Positions 43,974 through 52,556 of a DNA stretch of 64,000 bases are shown here, in pieces (position 1 is the first letter of the stretch; every line of letters starts with the position of its first letter). This stretch comes from Treponema denticola. Lineage in GTDB: Bacteria > Spirochaetota > Spirochaetia > Treponematales > Treponemataceae. Position numbers and translations under genes: made by a program. The stretch covers positions 248,001-312,000 of the forward strand of contig NZ_CP051302.1 in assembly GCF_024181405.1 (NCBI RefSeq), written 5' to 3'. The notes under the pieces are model-generated. The model ran no database searches. It worked only from the letters and a program-made list of their open reading frames with translations, and was not told the origin of the DNA.

Positions 43974-44828
43974 ATGGAAAAACTATTTAAAATTACTCTC
44001 CGCAACGACTATGCTTTTAAACGAGTCTTCGGAGTAGAGGAAAACAAAGATGTTCTACAGGACTTGCTGGAGTGTATCTTGGACATTCCGCCTGAGGATA
44101 TCGCAGGTTTGGAGCTCTTGGATAAGGAGTTTCATAAGGAGCTTTTAAGTGAAAAGCTCGGTGTTTTGGACATCAAGTTAAGGCTAAAAGATGGAACCTT
44201 TGTCGATATTGAAATTCAAAACAGTTGGCATTTTGATTTTCCTGAAAGAACCTTGTATTATTGGTCTAAAATGTACAACGAAAATATAAAACAAGGTCAA
44301 GACTATACAAAACTGCCAAAGTGTATTACAATAAACTTGATAGGAAAAGGCTTTGATAAAAATAAGCGTTTGCACAACAAGTATCTTGTTTTAGAACAAG
44401 ACACAAAAGAGCCTTTAGTTTCAAAACTTGAGATTCATATACTAAACCTTGAAAAAGCAAAGCTGTTAAAAGAATCTCAATACAAGGATAATAAAGCTAA
44501 ACGCTTATTAAACTGGCTAAAATTTATTGAAACTGATGATGAGGAGGTACGTAGTATGCTGGAACAAGAATCCCCTATGATGAGAAAGGCAAATACAACA
44601 ATAAACATAATGGAAATGAGTCCTAGAGATAAATGGCTTTATGATTCCCGTATGAAATATGAACATGACAGGGCATCATGTATAAGTGAAGGGTATCGGC
44701 AAGGTGTTGATAAAGGTGCTTATCAAGCAAGACTTGAAACGGCAAAACTTATGAAAAAAGCAAATTGTGAAATTGACTTTATCATACAAATGACCGGTCT
44801 TAGCAAAGAAGAGATAAAGAAACTATAA
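43974..44828 (+). CDS. Rpn-family PD-(D/E)XK nuclease/putative transposase
   Basis: A 284-residue protein of the Rpn (TIGR01784) family. The nuclease core is seen at LGVLDIKLRLKDGTFVDIEIQ with Asp and the ExQ signature near residues 65-85, and FPERTLYYWSKMYNENI and CITINLIG follow. The C-terminal third is helical and charged. ATG 43974 is chosen because GGAG lies 6 nt upstream; ATG 43962 has none. Rpn proteins have been linked to recombination and phage defence. Codons 195 onward carry a second strong start (next entry). The following gap contains a dispersed repeat and a gene fragment, so the neighbourhood looks mobile. Confidence 0.86.
   Translation: MEKLFKITLRNDYAFKRVFGVEENKDVLQDLLECILDIPPEDIAGLELLDKEFHKELLSEKLGVLDIKLRLKDGTFVDIEIQNSWHFDFPERTLYYWSKMYNENIKQGQDYTKLPKCITINLIGKGFDKNKRLHNKYLVLEQDTKEPLVSKLEIHILNLEKAKLLKESQYKDNKAKRLLNWLKFIETDDEEVRSMLEQESPMMRKANTTINIMEMSPRDKWLYDSRMKYEHDRASCISEGYRQGVDKGAYQARLETAKLMKKANCEIDFIIQMTGLSKEEIKKL
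44556..44828 (+). CDS. Internal in-frame product of the Rpn gene (RpnS-like)
   Basis: Within the Rpn frame an exact AGGAGGT (44542-44548) is followed by 7 nt and ATG 44556, in the same reading frame. This would translate the C-terminal 90 residues (MLEQESPMMRKANTT then helical charged sequence, ending EEIKKL) as a separate protein. Rpn genes in other bacteria have been reported to make a short internal product that blocks the full-length nuclease. That this site is used is an inference from the strong ribosome binding site; the Glu-Glu-Val codons could give it by chance. Confidence 0.55.
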   Translation: MLEQESPMMRKANTTINIMEMSPRDKWLYDSRMKYEHDRASCISEGYRQGVDKGAYQARLETAKLMKKANCEIDFIIQMTGLSKEEIKKL

Positions 44829-44843
44829 TAAATTTTGGGAATG

Positions 44844-44872
44844 GACTACAACCAATGCAGCTTCAAGGCAAA
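44844..44872. repeat. Short dispersed sequence shared with 11512-11540
   Basis: ACTACAACCAATGCAGCTTC followed by AAGGCAAA, about 23 of 28 bases identical to the copy upstream of mnmG. It lies 16 bp after the Rpn stop in a 360-bp gap without a convincing complete gene. Confidence 0.4.
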
Positions 44873-45016
44873 GCCGTTCTGTTGGATTGTCTTTCCACCG
44901 CTTAATAGATGTATTAGAAAAAGATTAAAACCAAAACTTAACCTTTATTTGCTGGGTTTAATTACCTTTTTCGGACGGAGGGTTAAGCCAAAAAGAATAA
45001 TTATTGGTGTGATAAA

Positions 45017-45187
45017 ATGAAAAAAAATATTTTATATTTTGTATTTATATGGCTTATTGTTTTTGAAGTATATTGCGAAAAATTGCCATATATAAAATAT
45101 GCAAATAATTATAATGTTTCAGAGCATGATATTAAATTCAATATAATTGACACTCTCCGCCTTTTTTGCTATAATAAACCTTTGTTT
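45017..45187 (+). pseudogene. Possible 5' fragment of a secreted-protein gene
   Basis: An open frame beginning MKKNILYFVFIWLIVFEVYC looks like a signal peptide followed by about 25 residues. It then runs into tRNA-Leu (45188) without a stop, so it cannot be a complete gene. It may be the remnant of a secreted protein truncated next to the tRNA gene. No ribosome binding site is clear. It could also be a chance open frame. Confidence 0.3.
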
Positions 45188-45269
45188 GCCCCGATGGTGG
45201 AATTGGTAGACACGCTAGTTTCAGGTACTAGTGCTTAACGGCATGGGGGTTCAAGTCCCCCTCAGGGCA
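45188..45269 (+). tRNA. tRNA-Leu (anticodon CAG)
   Basis: The cloverleaf folds by eye. The acceptor GCCCCGA pairs with TCAGGGC, with one C-A mismatch at pair 5-68. The D arm holds GGTAGAC, the anticodon stem CTAGT/ACTAG encloses TTCAGGT with anticodon CAG, there is a short leucine-type variable arm, and the T arm is GGGGG-TTCAAGT-CCCCC. The discriminator is A and CCA is not encoded. Confidence 0.95.
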
Positions 45270-45308
45270 AAACTTCAAAACCTACAATGACCGTCATAAG
45301 GATTTTTT

Positions 45309-45992
45309 ATGGATGCCGGAGCTTTAACAGACAAAATAATTATTATTCGTTTACTTTTAAGTTTTTTAGCCGGTTGTTGTATAGGGATGGAGCGTTCCGG
45401 TAAAAGACAGGTGGCGGGTTTACGTACTCATATCCTAATTTGCGTGGGCGCATGCGGGATGATGCTGATATCCATCTGGCTTCCTCAAGTCAGCGGCAAG
45501 GGCGATACGGCCAGAATCGCCGCTCAGGTTGTTTCGGGTATGGGTTTTTTAGGTGCCGGAGCTATTTTAAAGATAGGAGCCAACGTAAAAGGGCTCACAA
45601 CAGCAGCTTCGATATGGGTAATTGCAGGAATAGGCTTGGCTATAGGAAGCGGGCTGTATACGGCCGGAATAGTGATGACCGTTATTTCTTTAGTAACTCT
45701 TTCACTTATCAATAGGCTTGAACTTAAAATTTTCCCTGTAAGGCAAAATAAATTTTTAGAAATATATTTTCACGGAAATAAACCTCCAATGACGGAGATA
45801 ATAAATGTTTTATCGGATTACTCTGCATCCATTGTATCCACAAATGTCCGCTCGTCAAAATCGTCCAAGGAACATTCTAAGGTCGTTCTTTTTATAAATG
45901 TTCCTAAGAGGCTGGATATTTCCAAGATGACCGAAGACTTTCAAAAAATAGAAGAAGTAGATACAATAGTACTCCGAGAAAAAATAACCTAA
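45309..45992 (+). CDS. MgtC/SapB-family membrane protein
   Basis: A 227-residue protein. The N-terminal membrane domain has five helices with the family marks LAGCCIGMERSGKRQVAGLRTH, VSGMGFLGAGAI and GLTTAASIWVIAGIGLAIG. The C-terminal 75 residues are a soluble domain. MgtC-like proteins help growth at low magnesium and modulate ATP synthase in some pathogens; the role here is unknown. AAGGA lies 7 nt before the ATG. It starts 40 nt after the tRNA gene, so the tRNA promoter may serve both. Confidence 0.9.
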   Translation: MDAGALTDKIIIIRLLLSFLAGCCIGMERSGKRQVAGLRTHILICVGACGMMLISIWLPQVSGKGDTARIAAQVVSGMGFLGAGAILKIGANVKGLTTAASIWVIAGIGLAIGSGLYTAGIVMTVISLVTLSLINRLELKIFPVRQNKFLEIYFHGNKPPMTEIINVLSDYSASIVSTNVRSSKSSKEHSKVVLFINVPKRLDISKMTEDFQKIEEVDTIVLREKIT

Positions 45993-46026
45993 AAAATTCT
46001 TAAGGTAAAACAAGAGGTATTGTTAA

Positions 46027-47880
46027 TTGAAAGACACAAACAACAGCATAAGTATAAATGCCGAATTATCAAAAATGATATTATCCGCCTCAGGATGGAG
46101 AAAGGTTTTTGCCGACTCAGGCAAAGAGGAAGACGAAAGCCCCGACATAAAATATGAAGATTCCATATTATTGTGCCATGCAGCCTTGGCCTTCGCTGAA
46201 TTTTTAAAGACAAATTTTCCTAAAATAAAGACGATAGTAATCGGCAGGGACAGCCGGCCTACAGGCGTTGCTATCAAAGAAGTGTTTATAAAAACTCTTA
46301 TTTCAACTTCTTATGATTTAAAGGTTATAGGCTGTACGGCTGCTCCCGAAATCATGGCTTATTCAAGATCGATAGGTGCAGCCTTTGCCTATATTTCCGC
46401 CAGTCATAACCCGATAGGACATAACGGTCTTAAATTCGGCTTGGAATCAGGGGGCGTTCTTGACGGAGATCAAGCTAAAACCTTAATCAACATGTTTAAA
46501 GAAAGACTTACAGCCGATGATGCCGAAGATACTGCTTTAAAATTCCTGCATGATTATGATTTAAAAAAATTGCAAGATATAAAAATGCAGACAGTATATG
46601 TAAAAAAAGAAGCATTGGATGCTTATTATAGTTATTCTAAGGCTGTAATTACAAATTCGGCTGACCCCAAAAGACAAAACAAATTTTTTGATAAACTAAA
46701 AAAAACGGCTACTGCTGCAAAAAAAGAAGATCATCCTATTTCTATAGTTGCCGATTTTAACGGAAGTGCAAGAGCTGCATCCATTGACAGGCAGTTTTTT
46801 ACGGACAATGAAATAGCATTAATCGGTATAAACGAAGTACCCGGAAATATCGTACACGGGATATTGCCTGAAGGAGCTAATCTGGATTTTTGTGCAAAAA
46901 AAATGGAACATCTTCACTTGGATCCGGATGCAAGTCCGTTGGATAAAAACTGCTTTTTAGGTTATATGCCCGATTGTGACGGAGACCGCGGAAACATAAT
47001 CTATTGGAATGAAGAGCTTAATAAGGCTGTTCCTCTTGAGGCTCAAGAGGTATTTGCTCTTTCGGTGATTGCGGAGACGGCTTATTCTTTCTATTGTAAA
47101 AGAGGTAATAAGAAGCCTGCTATTGTTGTAAACGGCCCTACTTCTTTGCGGATTGAAGAAGCGGCAGCCTGTTTTGGCGCTGAAGTTTTTAGGGCTGAAG
47201 TAGGCGAGGCTAATGTAGTTAATTTAGCCGCCGAATTGCGGGAAAAAAATTATGATGTCCGAATTTTAGGAGAGGGGTCGAACGGAGGAAACATTACTCA
47301 CCCTGCAAAGGTAAGGGATCCGATAAATACCATTTTTGCAATTTTAAAACTCCTTTTAATAAAGACGGAATTTATGAAAAAAGGTCTTTTTCATATTTGG
47401 TGCGAAAAGTCAAAACAAATGGATAAATATAAACCCGATTTTACCTTGACCGATATTCTAAAAACCTTGCCTCAATATACAACAACTCCCACCGGAGAAC
47501 AAAGAGCTATTTTAAAAATCAATACAATGGATCACGGAATTCTAAAAGGCAGGTATCAAAAAATATTTGAAGAAGAATGGGCTAAAAAGAAAGATGAACT
47601 TAAAAGCAGGTTCGGTATTGTAAGATTCCGCAGTTTTTCAAATAACGGAACAAAGCAGACTGAAGACCTTAAAGACTTTTCCGTTTCGGGTAAGGGCGGC
47701 CTTAAAATTCAGTTTTATAATTCAAAAGATGAGCCTTTAGGTTTTATCTGGATGAGGGGTTCTGGAACGGAACCCATATTCAGAATAATGGCCGATATAA
47801 AGGGCTTGTCGCTTGAAGATGAAAAATACTTGGTTGAATGGCAGGGTGAAATGGTAAGGCGTGCCGATTTAGGCGCATAG
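46027..47880 (+). CDS. Phosphoglucomutase/phosphomannomutase family protein
   Basis: A 617-residue alpha-D-phosphohexomutase. The phosphoserine loop SASHNPIGHNGLKFG is seen near residue 120, the metal-binding loop MPDCDGDRGN near 320, the sugar loop GEANVVNL near 395 and the phosphate loop MRGSGTEPIFRIM near 580. All catalytic motifs are present. It is larger than typical family members. The start is TTG 46027 with AGAGG upstream. Substrate (glucose, mannose or another hexose phosphate) cannot be fixed from sequence. Confidence 0.9.
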   Translation: MKDTNNSISINAELSKMILSASGWRKVFADSGKEEDESPDIKYEDSILLCHAALAFAEFLKTNFPKIKTIVIGRDSRPTGVAIKEVFIKTLISTSYDLKVIGCTAAPEIMAYSRSIGAAFAYISASHNPIGHNGLKFGLESGGVLDGDQAKTLINMFKERLTADDAEDTALKFLHDYDLKKLQDIKMQTVYVKKEALDAYYSYSKAVITNSADPKRQNKFFDKLKKTATAAKKEDHPISIVADFNGSARAASIDRQFFTDNEIALIGINEVPGNIVHGILPEGANLDFCAKKMEHLHLDPDASPLDKNCFLGYMPDCDGDRGNIIYWNEELNKAVPLEAQEVFALSVIAETAYSFYCKRGNKKPAIVVNGPTSLRIEEAAACFGAEVFRAEVGEANVVNLAAELREKNYDVRILGEGSNGGNITHPAKVRDPINTIFAILKLLLIKTEFMKKGLFHIWCEKSKQMDKYKPDFTLTDILKTLPQYTTTPTGEQRAILKINTMDHGILKGRYQKIFEEEWAKKKDELKSRFGIVRFRSFSNNGTKQTEDLKDFSVSGKGGLKIQFYNSKDEPLGFIWMRGSGTEPIFRIMADIKGLSLEDEKYLVEWQGEMVRRADLGA

Positions 47881-47909
47881 TTTAAAAAGAATTATTATTG
47901 GAGAAAATT

Positions 47910-48302
47910 ATGGGAATTAGAGGTGAACTTTTTACAACTCAGGTTTCGGCGGAAAACCGGACTTATTTTTTTAATGTTAAAGAAAATACAAAGGGTGACG
48001 TTTTTTTACAGGTTGTCGAAAGCAAGGTTTCTGAGGGGCTTGGCTTTGACCGCCATGCCGTTGTCGTATTTGAAGATGAAATGAGGCCTTTTTTGCAGGG
48101 GCTGGATAAATGTATAGAATTTATCGAAAAAAACAGAAAGGAAAAAGCAAAGGCTAAGGCGAAGAAGGTTAGCGATGCAAAAAAGACTGCCGAAAAAAGC
48201 GATAAGCCTGCAAAGCCTCGTGCTTCCAAGGGTCAAAGTACTGAAAAGAAGGACGGGGAAAAATCAAGGGTAAAAAAAATAATAAAAAAGAAGCCCCGCT
48301 GA
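47910..48302 (+). CDS. PUR-domain nucleic-acid-binding protein (BpuR-like, DUF3276)
   Basis: A 130-residue protein. Residues 1-75 form a PUR-alpha-like domain (GIRGELFTTQVSAENRTYFFNVKENTKGDVFLQVVESK, then RHAVVVFEDEM). The rest is a basic Lys/Ala tail. Its relative BpuR in Borrelia binds DNA and RNA and regulates expression. ATG 47910 follows TTGGAG; the in-frame TTG at 47898 is rejected. It lies 29 nt after the phosphohexomutase gene. Confidence 0.85.
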   Translation: MGIRGELFTTQVSAENRTYFFNVKENTKGDVFLQVVESKVSEGLGFDRHAVVVFEDEMRPFLQGLDKCIEFIEKNRKEKAKAKAKKVSDAKKTAEKSDKPAKPRASKGQSTEKKDGEKSRVKKIIKKKPR

Positions 48303-48358
48303 GGCTGTTAAGCTAACAGAAAGTTGGTCTGTAATTTTGTATTTGAGTTGTTTGCACC

Positions 48359-48387
48359 TTGTTATATAGCCTGTTTTATGATAAAAT
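48359..48387 (+). promoter_or_regulatory. Promoter of the 48397 membrane pair, start codon 9 nt after the -10
   Basis: TTGTTA and TAAAAT are separated by 17 nt. ATG 48397 lies 9 nt later with no Shine-Dalgarno, so the leader should be three bases or fewer. Confidence 0.55.
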
Positions 48388-48396
48388 AAACATTAT

Positions 48397-49317
48397 ATGA
48401 AAAATTGGCTGCTTGTACCTTTAGTGTTTATCTCAAATTTTATTTTAGCTGTTTTAGCATTTTCTATATCGGTTGGAATTTGGCAGTCGCTGATGTATGG
48501 AGATGTATCGGGCATGTTTTTCTCTTCCTTTTTACATTGCCTTTATCTGATACTTCCCATAGCCTGTATTATTTCGATATTCGCAGTCTATGTTTTTATG
48601 ATGAGACATTCCGAAAAGCGGGGCCTGTCTTTTTTAGCCTTGGTTATAACATTTGCTTTATTTTTTGCCTTAATTATTCCTCTCGTGTACTCTCAAGGAG
48701 AAAAAATAAATCAGACCTTTAACTTAAAAGAAAAGGTTTTAATTGACGATAAACACCTGGAAACTTTTATAGAACAGCCTGCCTTTGTTCAGGCAGCAGG
48801 CAACATAGTCCGCCCCTTTGTTCATGATATATATGAACAGTATAAAGATTCTTACACATCCTACCTTATTTTTTCGGGTTCGATTTTTTTGCTTATATTT
48901 TCTCTTTGGATATTTACAACAATAACGGAATGGAAAATAGTTAATTTTACTTTTTTACCGCTTTTATTAATCTTAATACTTTATGCTTATACTTATATAC
49001 GGACTGAGGACTTTATCCTGAGTATAGAGGAAGTACTTCCTTTTGAAGTCCTGAGGTTTTGGATAAGGCCTATTTTGTTTTGTCTTTCAGCCTTAGTGTT
49101 TTTTATTTATACATCGATATTGCTGCTTGTAAGGCGTGCAAAAAAAATGCCTAAAAAACAAAAAATAAAGGTCTCTAAAGTGAAGAAACCTAAGGCTCCT
49201 AAAATTAAAATGCCGAAACCGGTTAAGCCTAAAAAAGGTGAGAAAATAAACGAAGAATTTGATACCTTTATTCCCGATAGCTTAGGGGACTTTAGCGAGG
49301 GGGATATTGATGCATAA
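48397..49317 (+). CDS. Membrane protein with basic C-terminal tail, unknown function
   Basis: A 306-residue protein with about six hydrophobic segments (residues 1-30, 40-70, 75-100, 150-175, 185-205, 215-245). A Lys/Pro-rich stretch KVKKPKAPKIKMPKPVKPKKG follows near residue 260, and then an acidic end. It overlaps the next gene by 8 nt, so the two form a unit. I recognise no family. The start ATG 48397 has no Shine-Dalgarno and lies next to the promoter. Confidence 0.75.
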   Translation: MKNWLLVPLVFISNFILAVLAFSISVGIWQSLMYGDVSGMFFSSFLHCLYLILPIACIISIFAVYVFMMRHSEKRGLSFLALVITFALFFALIIPLVYSQGEKINQTFNLKEKVLIDDKHLETFIEQPAFVQAAGNIVRPFVHDIYEQYKDSYTSYLIFSGSIFLLIFSLWIFTTITEWKIVNFTFLPLLLILILYAYTYIRTEDFILSIEEVLPFEVLRFWIRPILFCLSALVFFIYTSILLLVRRAKKMPKKQKIKVSKVKKPKAPKIKMPKPVKPKKGEKINEEFDTFIPDSLGDFSEGDIDA

Positions 49318-51088
49318 AATTTCAAAATTTTTTCCTTACTTTTTTGTTCACTTTTTACTTGGTCTGGTCGCTTCCTTTGCTTATGTTTTTTTTATGCCTA
49401 TAAAAGAAACCGTTCTGCCGGTATCTTTATTTTCATGGAAGATTCGTGAATCGATATTATTGTTTATTTTTTATTTTCCCTTTATCTATACGTCTTCATT
49501 AATTTTTGCTTATCCTATCATTTTCGGAAAATTCGGACCTGCAAAAATGCAGAGGCGGTCATCCGCTATGATTCGCTTTATTCAGCATTTTTTTATTTTT
49601 TCTCTTGTTATTTTATCTTTCTATGTGGTTTTGGCCGAAGCCGTTAAGCCTATTTTAATGGAATACCAATCGCGATCCGTTTATCAAGCTCTTACACATA
49701 AAGAATATACTAAACTTGCAAAAGAAGCCTATGACAGGAATGATTATAGCCAGGCCGGAGATCATATCGGAAGGGCTTTAAGCATATGGCCCCAGTCGGA
49801 AGATGCCATGAAACTAAACGAGATGATTAAGATTGCCGGAGAAAAACTTTCGCTTGATAAGACCGATTCCGCTTTAAGGAAAAATATTTCAGAGGAAGAT
49901 AATATAAGCATGACTGCCGAGGCGGCCTTAAAAAGAGCGGAAAGAGCAGCTTTAGCATTCGATTTTTATACGGCTCACTATTATGCAAAACTTGCTATGC
50001 AAACTTTTCAGGATGGGAATCCTTTAAAAATTGATGCCGAAAATCTTGCGGTGCGGGCTTGGGCCGAGGTCGAAAAAGGTTTGGCTTCATATAAAGATGC
50101 TCCCTCCATTGCCTTATATAAAAGTAAAAAGGCAGCCTATGAAGCTTTACAGAGAGGAGATTATATAAAGGCTTATTATTCCTTTTTGCAAATTGACTCG
50201 TCTATGCGGGCTTCAAATCCCGATAAAAAAGATCCTGAGGTTGAATGGTTTTTAAATCTATCTAGGGTTGAGCTTGAAAAAAAAGTCTTTTTTACCGATG
50301 AGCTTAAAAATATTCCCAACTTTATAATGCGGGGGGACATAAGTTTTACTGTCGGAGAGCATAGCCATGAGTGTGCCGTAATAAAAATACACGGAATCTC
50401 TCATGGAAGTTCCACTTTACGTAATGAAATATATCTTATGAATGTTTTATATACACGTTTAGGAATATCCAATACCGAAAAATGGTCTATAATTATTCCT
50501 TATGCAAAACTTATAGAAGTTGTAGACGATGAAGGAAAAAACAGGTTAATGCTTCAGATTTGCTCGGTTGATAGATATTCTGAAGAAAAAAATGTTTATC
50601 CCAAGGTTTTGTCCGGAGAACTCCCAAGGGAAAATGCTCATAATATTTTGCTTCCCATGACCATGACCGATTTTATTTTAGTTGAAAAGTCTGTGAGCGG
50701 ACCTTCGGCTATGACGATATCGGATTTGTACTATTTTAGTTTGATAGCCGAAAAGTACGGTTTAAAAAAAGAAGCCTATTTGAGCGAGGTGCTATACCGC
50801 TTGACTGAACCCCTTTTATTATTGATAGTTTCTTTACTTGTGCTTATATTGGCTTGGCGGTTTAGAGTTTCGCCGGGCAGGCGGTTAAATAAACGCTTAT
50901 TTTTATTTTCACCCCTTTGTCCGTTTTTGTCTTACATCTTAATGGAAACTCTTAGATATGTTTTTAAACTTCAAATCGCCTTTTTTGTTTGTTTGACACC
51001 GCGTTATGTATCTCTTATAGTTTTTGGTTTGCCTGTCATAGCCCTTATTTTTCTGATTATTACGCTTCTTTATCAGCGTTCGGAGTAA
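49310..51088 (+). CDS. Membrane protein with TPR-like middle domain, unknown function
   Basis: A 592-residue protein. Three hydrophobic helices fill residues 5-110, a helical repeat region with TPR-like spacing (AKEAYDRNDYSQAGDHIGRALSIWP, and later KAAYEALQRGDYIKAYYSFLQI) covers about 125-290, a beta-rich domain follows, and three more helices close the protein (500-590). ATG 49310 is used; an adjacent TTG 49307 is less likely. It is translated together with the upstream membrane protein. It may be an envelope assembly factor; that is a guess. Confidence 0.75.
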   Translation: MHKISKFFPYFFVHFLLGLVASFAYVFFMPIKETVLPVSLFSWKIRESILLFIFYFPFIYTSSLIFAYPIIFGKFGPAKMQRRSSAMIRFIQHFFIFSLVILSFYVVLAEAVKPILMEYQSRSVYQALTHKEYTKLAKEAYDRNDYSQAGDHIGRALSIWPQSEDAMKLNEMIKIAGEKLSLDKTDSALRKNISEEDNISMTAEAALKRAERAALAFDFYTAHYYAKLAMQTFQDGNPLKIDAENLAVRAWAEVEKGLASYKDAPSIALYKSKKAAYEALQRGDYIKAYYSFLQIDSSMRASNPDKKDPEVEWFLNLSRVELEKKVFFTDELKNIPNFIMRGDISFTVGEHSHECAVIKIHGISHGSSTLRNEIYLMNVLYTRLGISNTEKWSIIIPYAKLIEVVDDEGKNRLMLQICSVDRYSEEKNVYPKVLSGELPRENAHNILLPMTMTDFILVEKSVSGPSAMTISDLYYFSLIAEKYGLKKEAYLSEVLYRLTEPLLLLIVSLLVLILAWRFRVSPGRRLNKRLFLFSPLCPFLSYILMETLRYVFKLQIAFFVCLTPRYVSLIVFGLPVIALIFLIITLLYQRSE

Positions 51089-51159
51089 AATGTCTGATAA
51101 GTTTGCTTTGCGTTTTTCAAATAGCTTTTGTAAAGCTTGAGGTATGCCGGCAGCCGAAG

Positions 51160-52395
51160 TTATGTCTTCTGTTTAAGTTGTTTAGGATCGATTGCTCCGG
51201 CACGTATTAAGGCAATTTTTGCAGTTACCGGTCCCAAGAGTTCGTATAATACCGATGATGCCAGTATGATATTAAATAAAATCAAACCTTCTTTCTCAGG
51301 TAACAGCATTTTTCCCATAAAAGCAAGGCCTATCGCAACACCGGCTTGCGGCATTAAGGCAAACCCCATATTGTTTGTAATCTTTTTATCGATTGATAAC
51401 ATTTTACATGATGCAAAGGCTCCGATATATTTTCCTATAATACGGATGACAAAATAAGCAACGCCTATGATGCCTGCAGTCACAATGATACTTAAATCCA
51501 TATTCATACCGGAAATAATAAAAAAACTACTCATAACCGGCGGAGAAAAACTGTTCATTTGCTCAAATAATTTTTTATCGTTTGTACGGTTATAATAAAC
51601 GGCTCCGCACACCATACAGGCAAGAAGCGGACTCACCTTATAATACGAGCACACTCCCGAAATAAAAAACAGAAATGCGACTGCCAATATCAATCTATTA
51701 TCAAAACTTCTTTTTTCAGTTATCATAAATTCCATACACAGAGCAGTAAAATAGCCTAAAATCAGCACCGCAGTATTTAGTCCGATCGGTTTTATAATAC
51801 TCATAATATTGAAACCATTGCTTTCCTGCGCATTAACCACTGTAACCATTATACTGAATACAAAAAGACATACGACATCGTCAAAAGCGGTAATCCGTAA
51901 CAATAAATCGACAAAGCGCCCTTTGCCGTTGTATTCTTTTATCGTCATGATGGTACTTGCCGGAGCTGTAGCAGTTGCGATTGCACCAAGCAAAAAAGAA
52001 AAAGAAAGTTCCATTTTAAATACGAAAAGCATGGAGAGTGTAACCAGCAAACCCGCAAGCAGCGATTCGCACAGAGTAATAAATACGATATTCCGTATCT
52101 CTTTTTTATCGTTGCTGCGTTTAAAATACCGCCCCATATCAAAAGCGATAAAACTGAGCGCAATAATGGAAATAACGTCCAAATTTATAATAAACCGCCT
52201 GTGAATAAGATGCAGCCCGCTTGGGCCTATAATAATTCCAGCCAAAATATAACCGCTAACCTTAGGCAGCTGTATCTTTTTTGTAAAACGTGTTACAAAA
52301 AAACCGCTTATCAGTATCAATGCAAACGAGATGAGGATTGTAGTGGGTAAATCAAGGTCTGCAACTATATTATAAATAAAATCCAATATATTCAT
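51160..52395 (-). CDS. Cation:proton antiporter, CPA2 family
   Basis: A 411-residue membrane protein with 11-13 helices. Family marks are LPKVSGYILAGIIIGPSGL near residue 45, AFDMGRYFK, and AIATATAPASTIMTIKEY near residue 140 plus FDDVVCLFVFSIMV near 170, which hold the Asp positions expected for exchange. There is no C-terminal TrkA/RCK domain, unlike KefB/C. It probably exchanges Na+ or K+ for H+. It runs convergently to the membrane pair, 71 bp apart, and its start has only a weak ribosome binding site. Confidence 0.88.
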   Translation of the reverse strand: MNILDFIYNIVADLDLPTTILISFALILISGFFVTRFTKKIQLPKVSGYILAGIIIGPSGLHLIHRRFIINLDVISIIALSFIAFDMGRYFKRSNDKKEIRNIVFITLCESLLAGLLVTLSMLFVFKMELSFSFLLGAIATATAPASTIMTIKEYNGKGRFVDLLLRITAFDDVVCLFVFSIMVTVVNAQESNGFNIMSIIKPIGLNTAVLILGYFTALCMEFMITEKRSFDNRLILAVAFLFFISGVCSYYKVSPLLACMVCGAVYYNRTNDKKLFEQMNSFSPPVMSSFFIISGMNMDLSIIVTAGIIGVAYFVIRIIGKYIGAFASCKMLSIDKKITNNMGFALMPQAGVAIGLAFMGKMLLPEKEGLILFNIILASSVLYELLGPVTAKIALIRAGAIDPKQLKQKT

Positions 52396-52556
52396 ATCAA
52401 TTAATAAGTATACGGCATACCTCCATGGAATACAAGAGGGCCGTTTTATTAGACTTATTATACTTGAATTAAATTTTTACGTCATGTAATAAGGGACCTT
52501 ACAATTCTTTGAAAACTATGATAGAATACCGAATATAATTTTAGGGAGGCTTTAAA

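Noticed and set aside
43974..44828. Classical insertion sequence around the Rpn gene
   Set aside because: No terminal inverted repeats or target duplication were found at its ends.
44835..45020. 61-codon open frame after the Rpn gene
   Set aside because: Begins in the dispersed repeat, has no ribosome binding site and shows no recognisable protein character.
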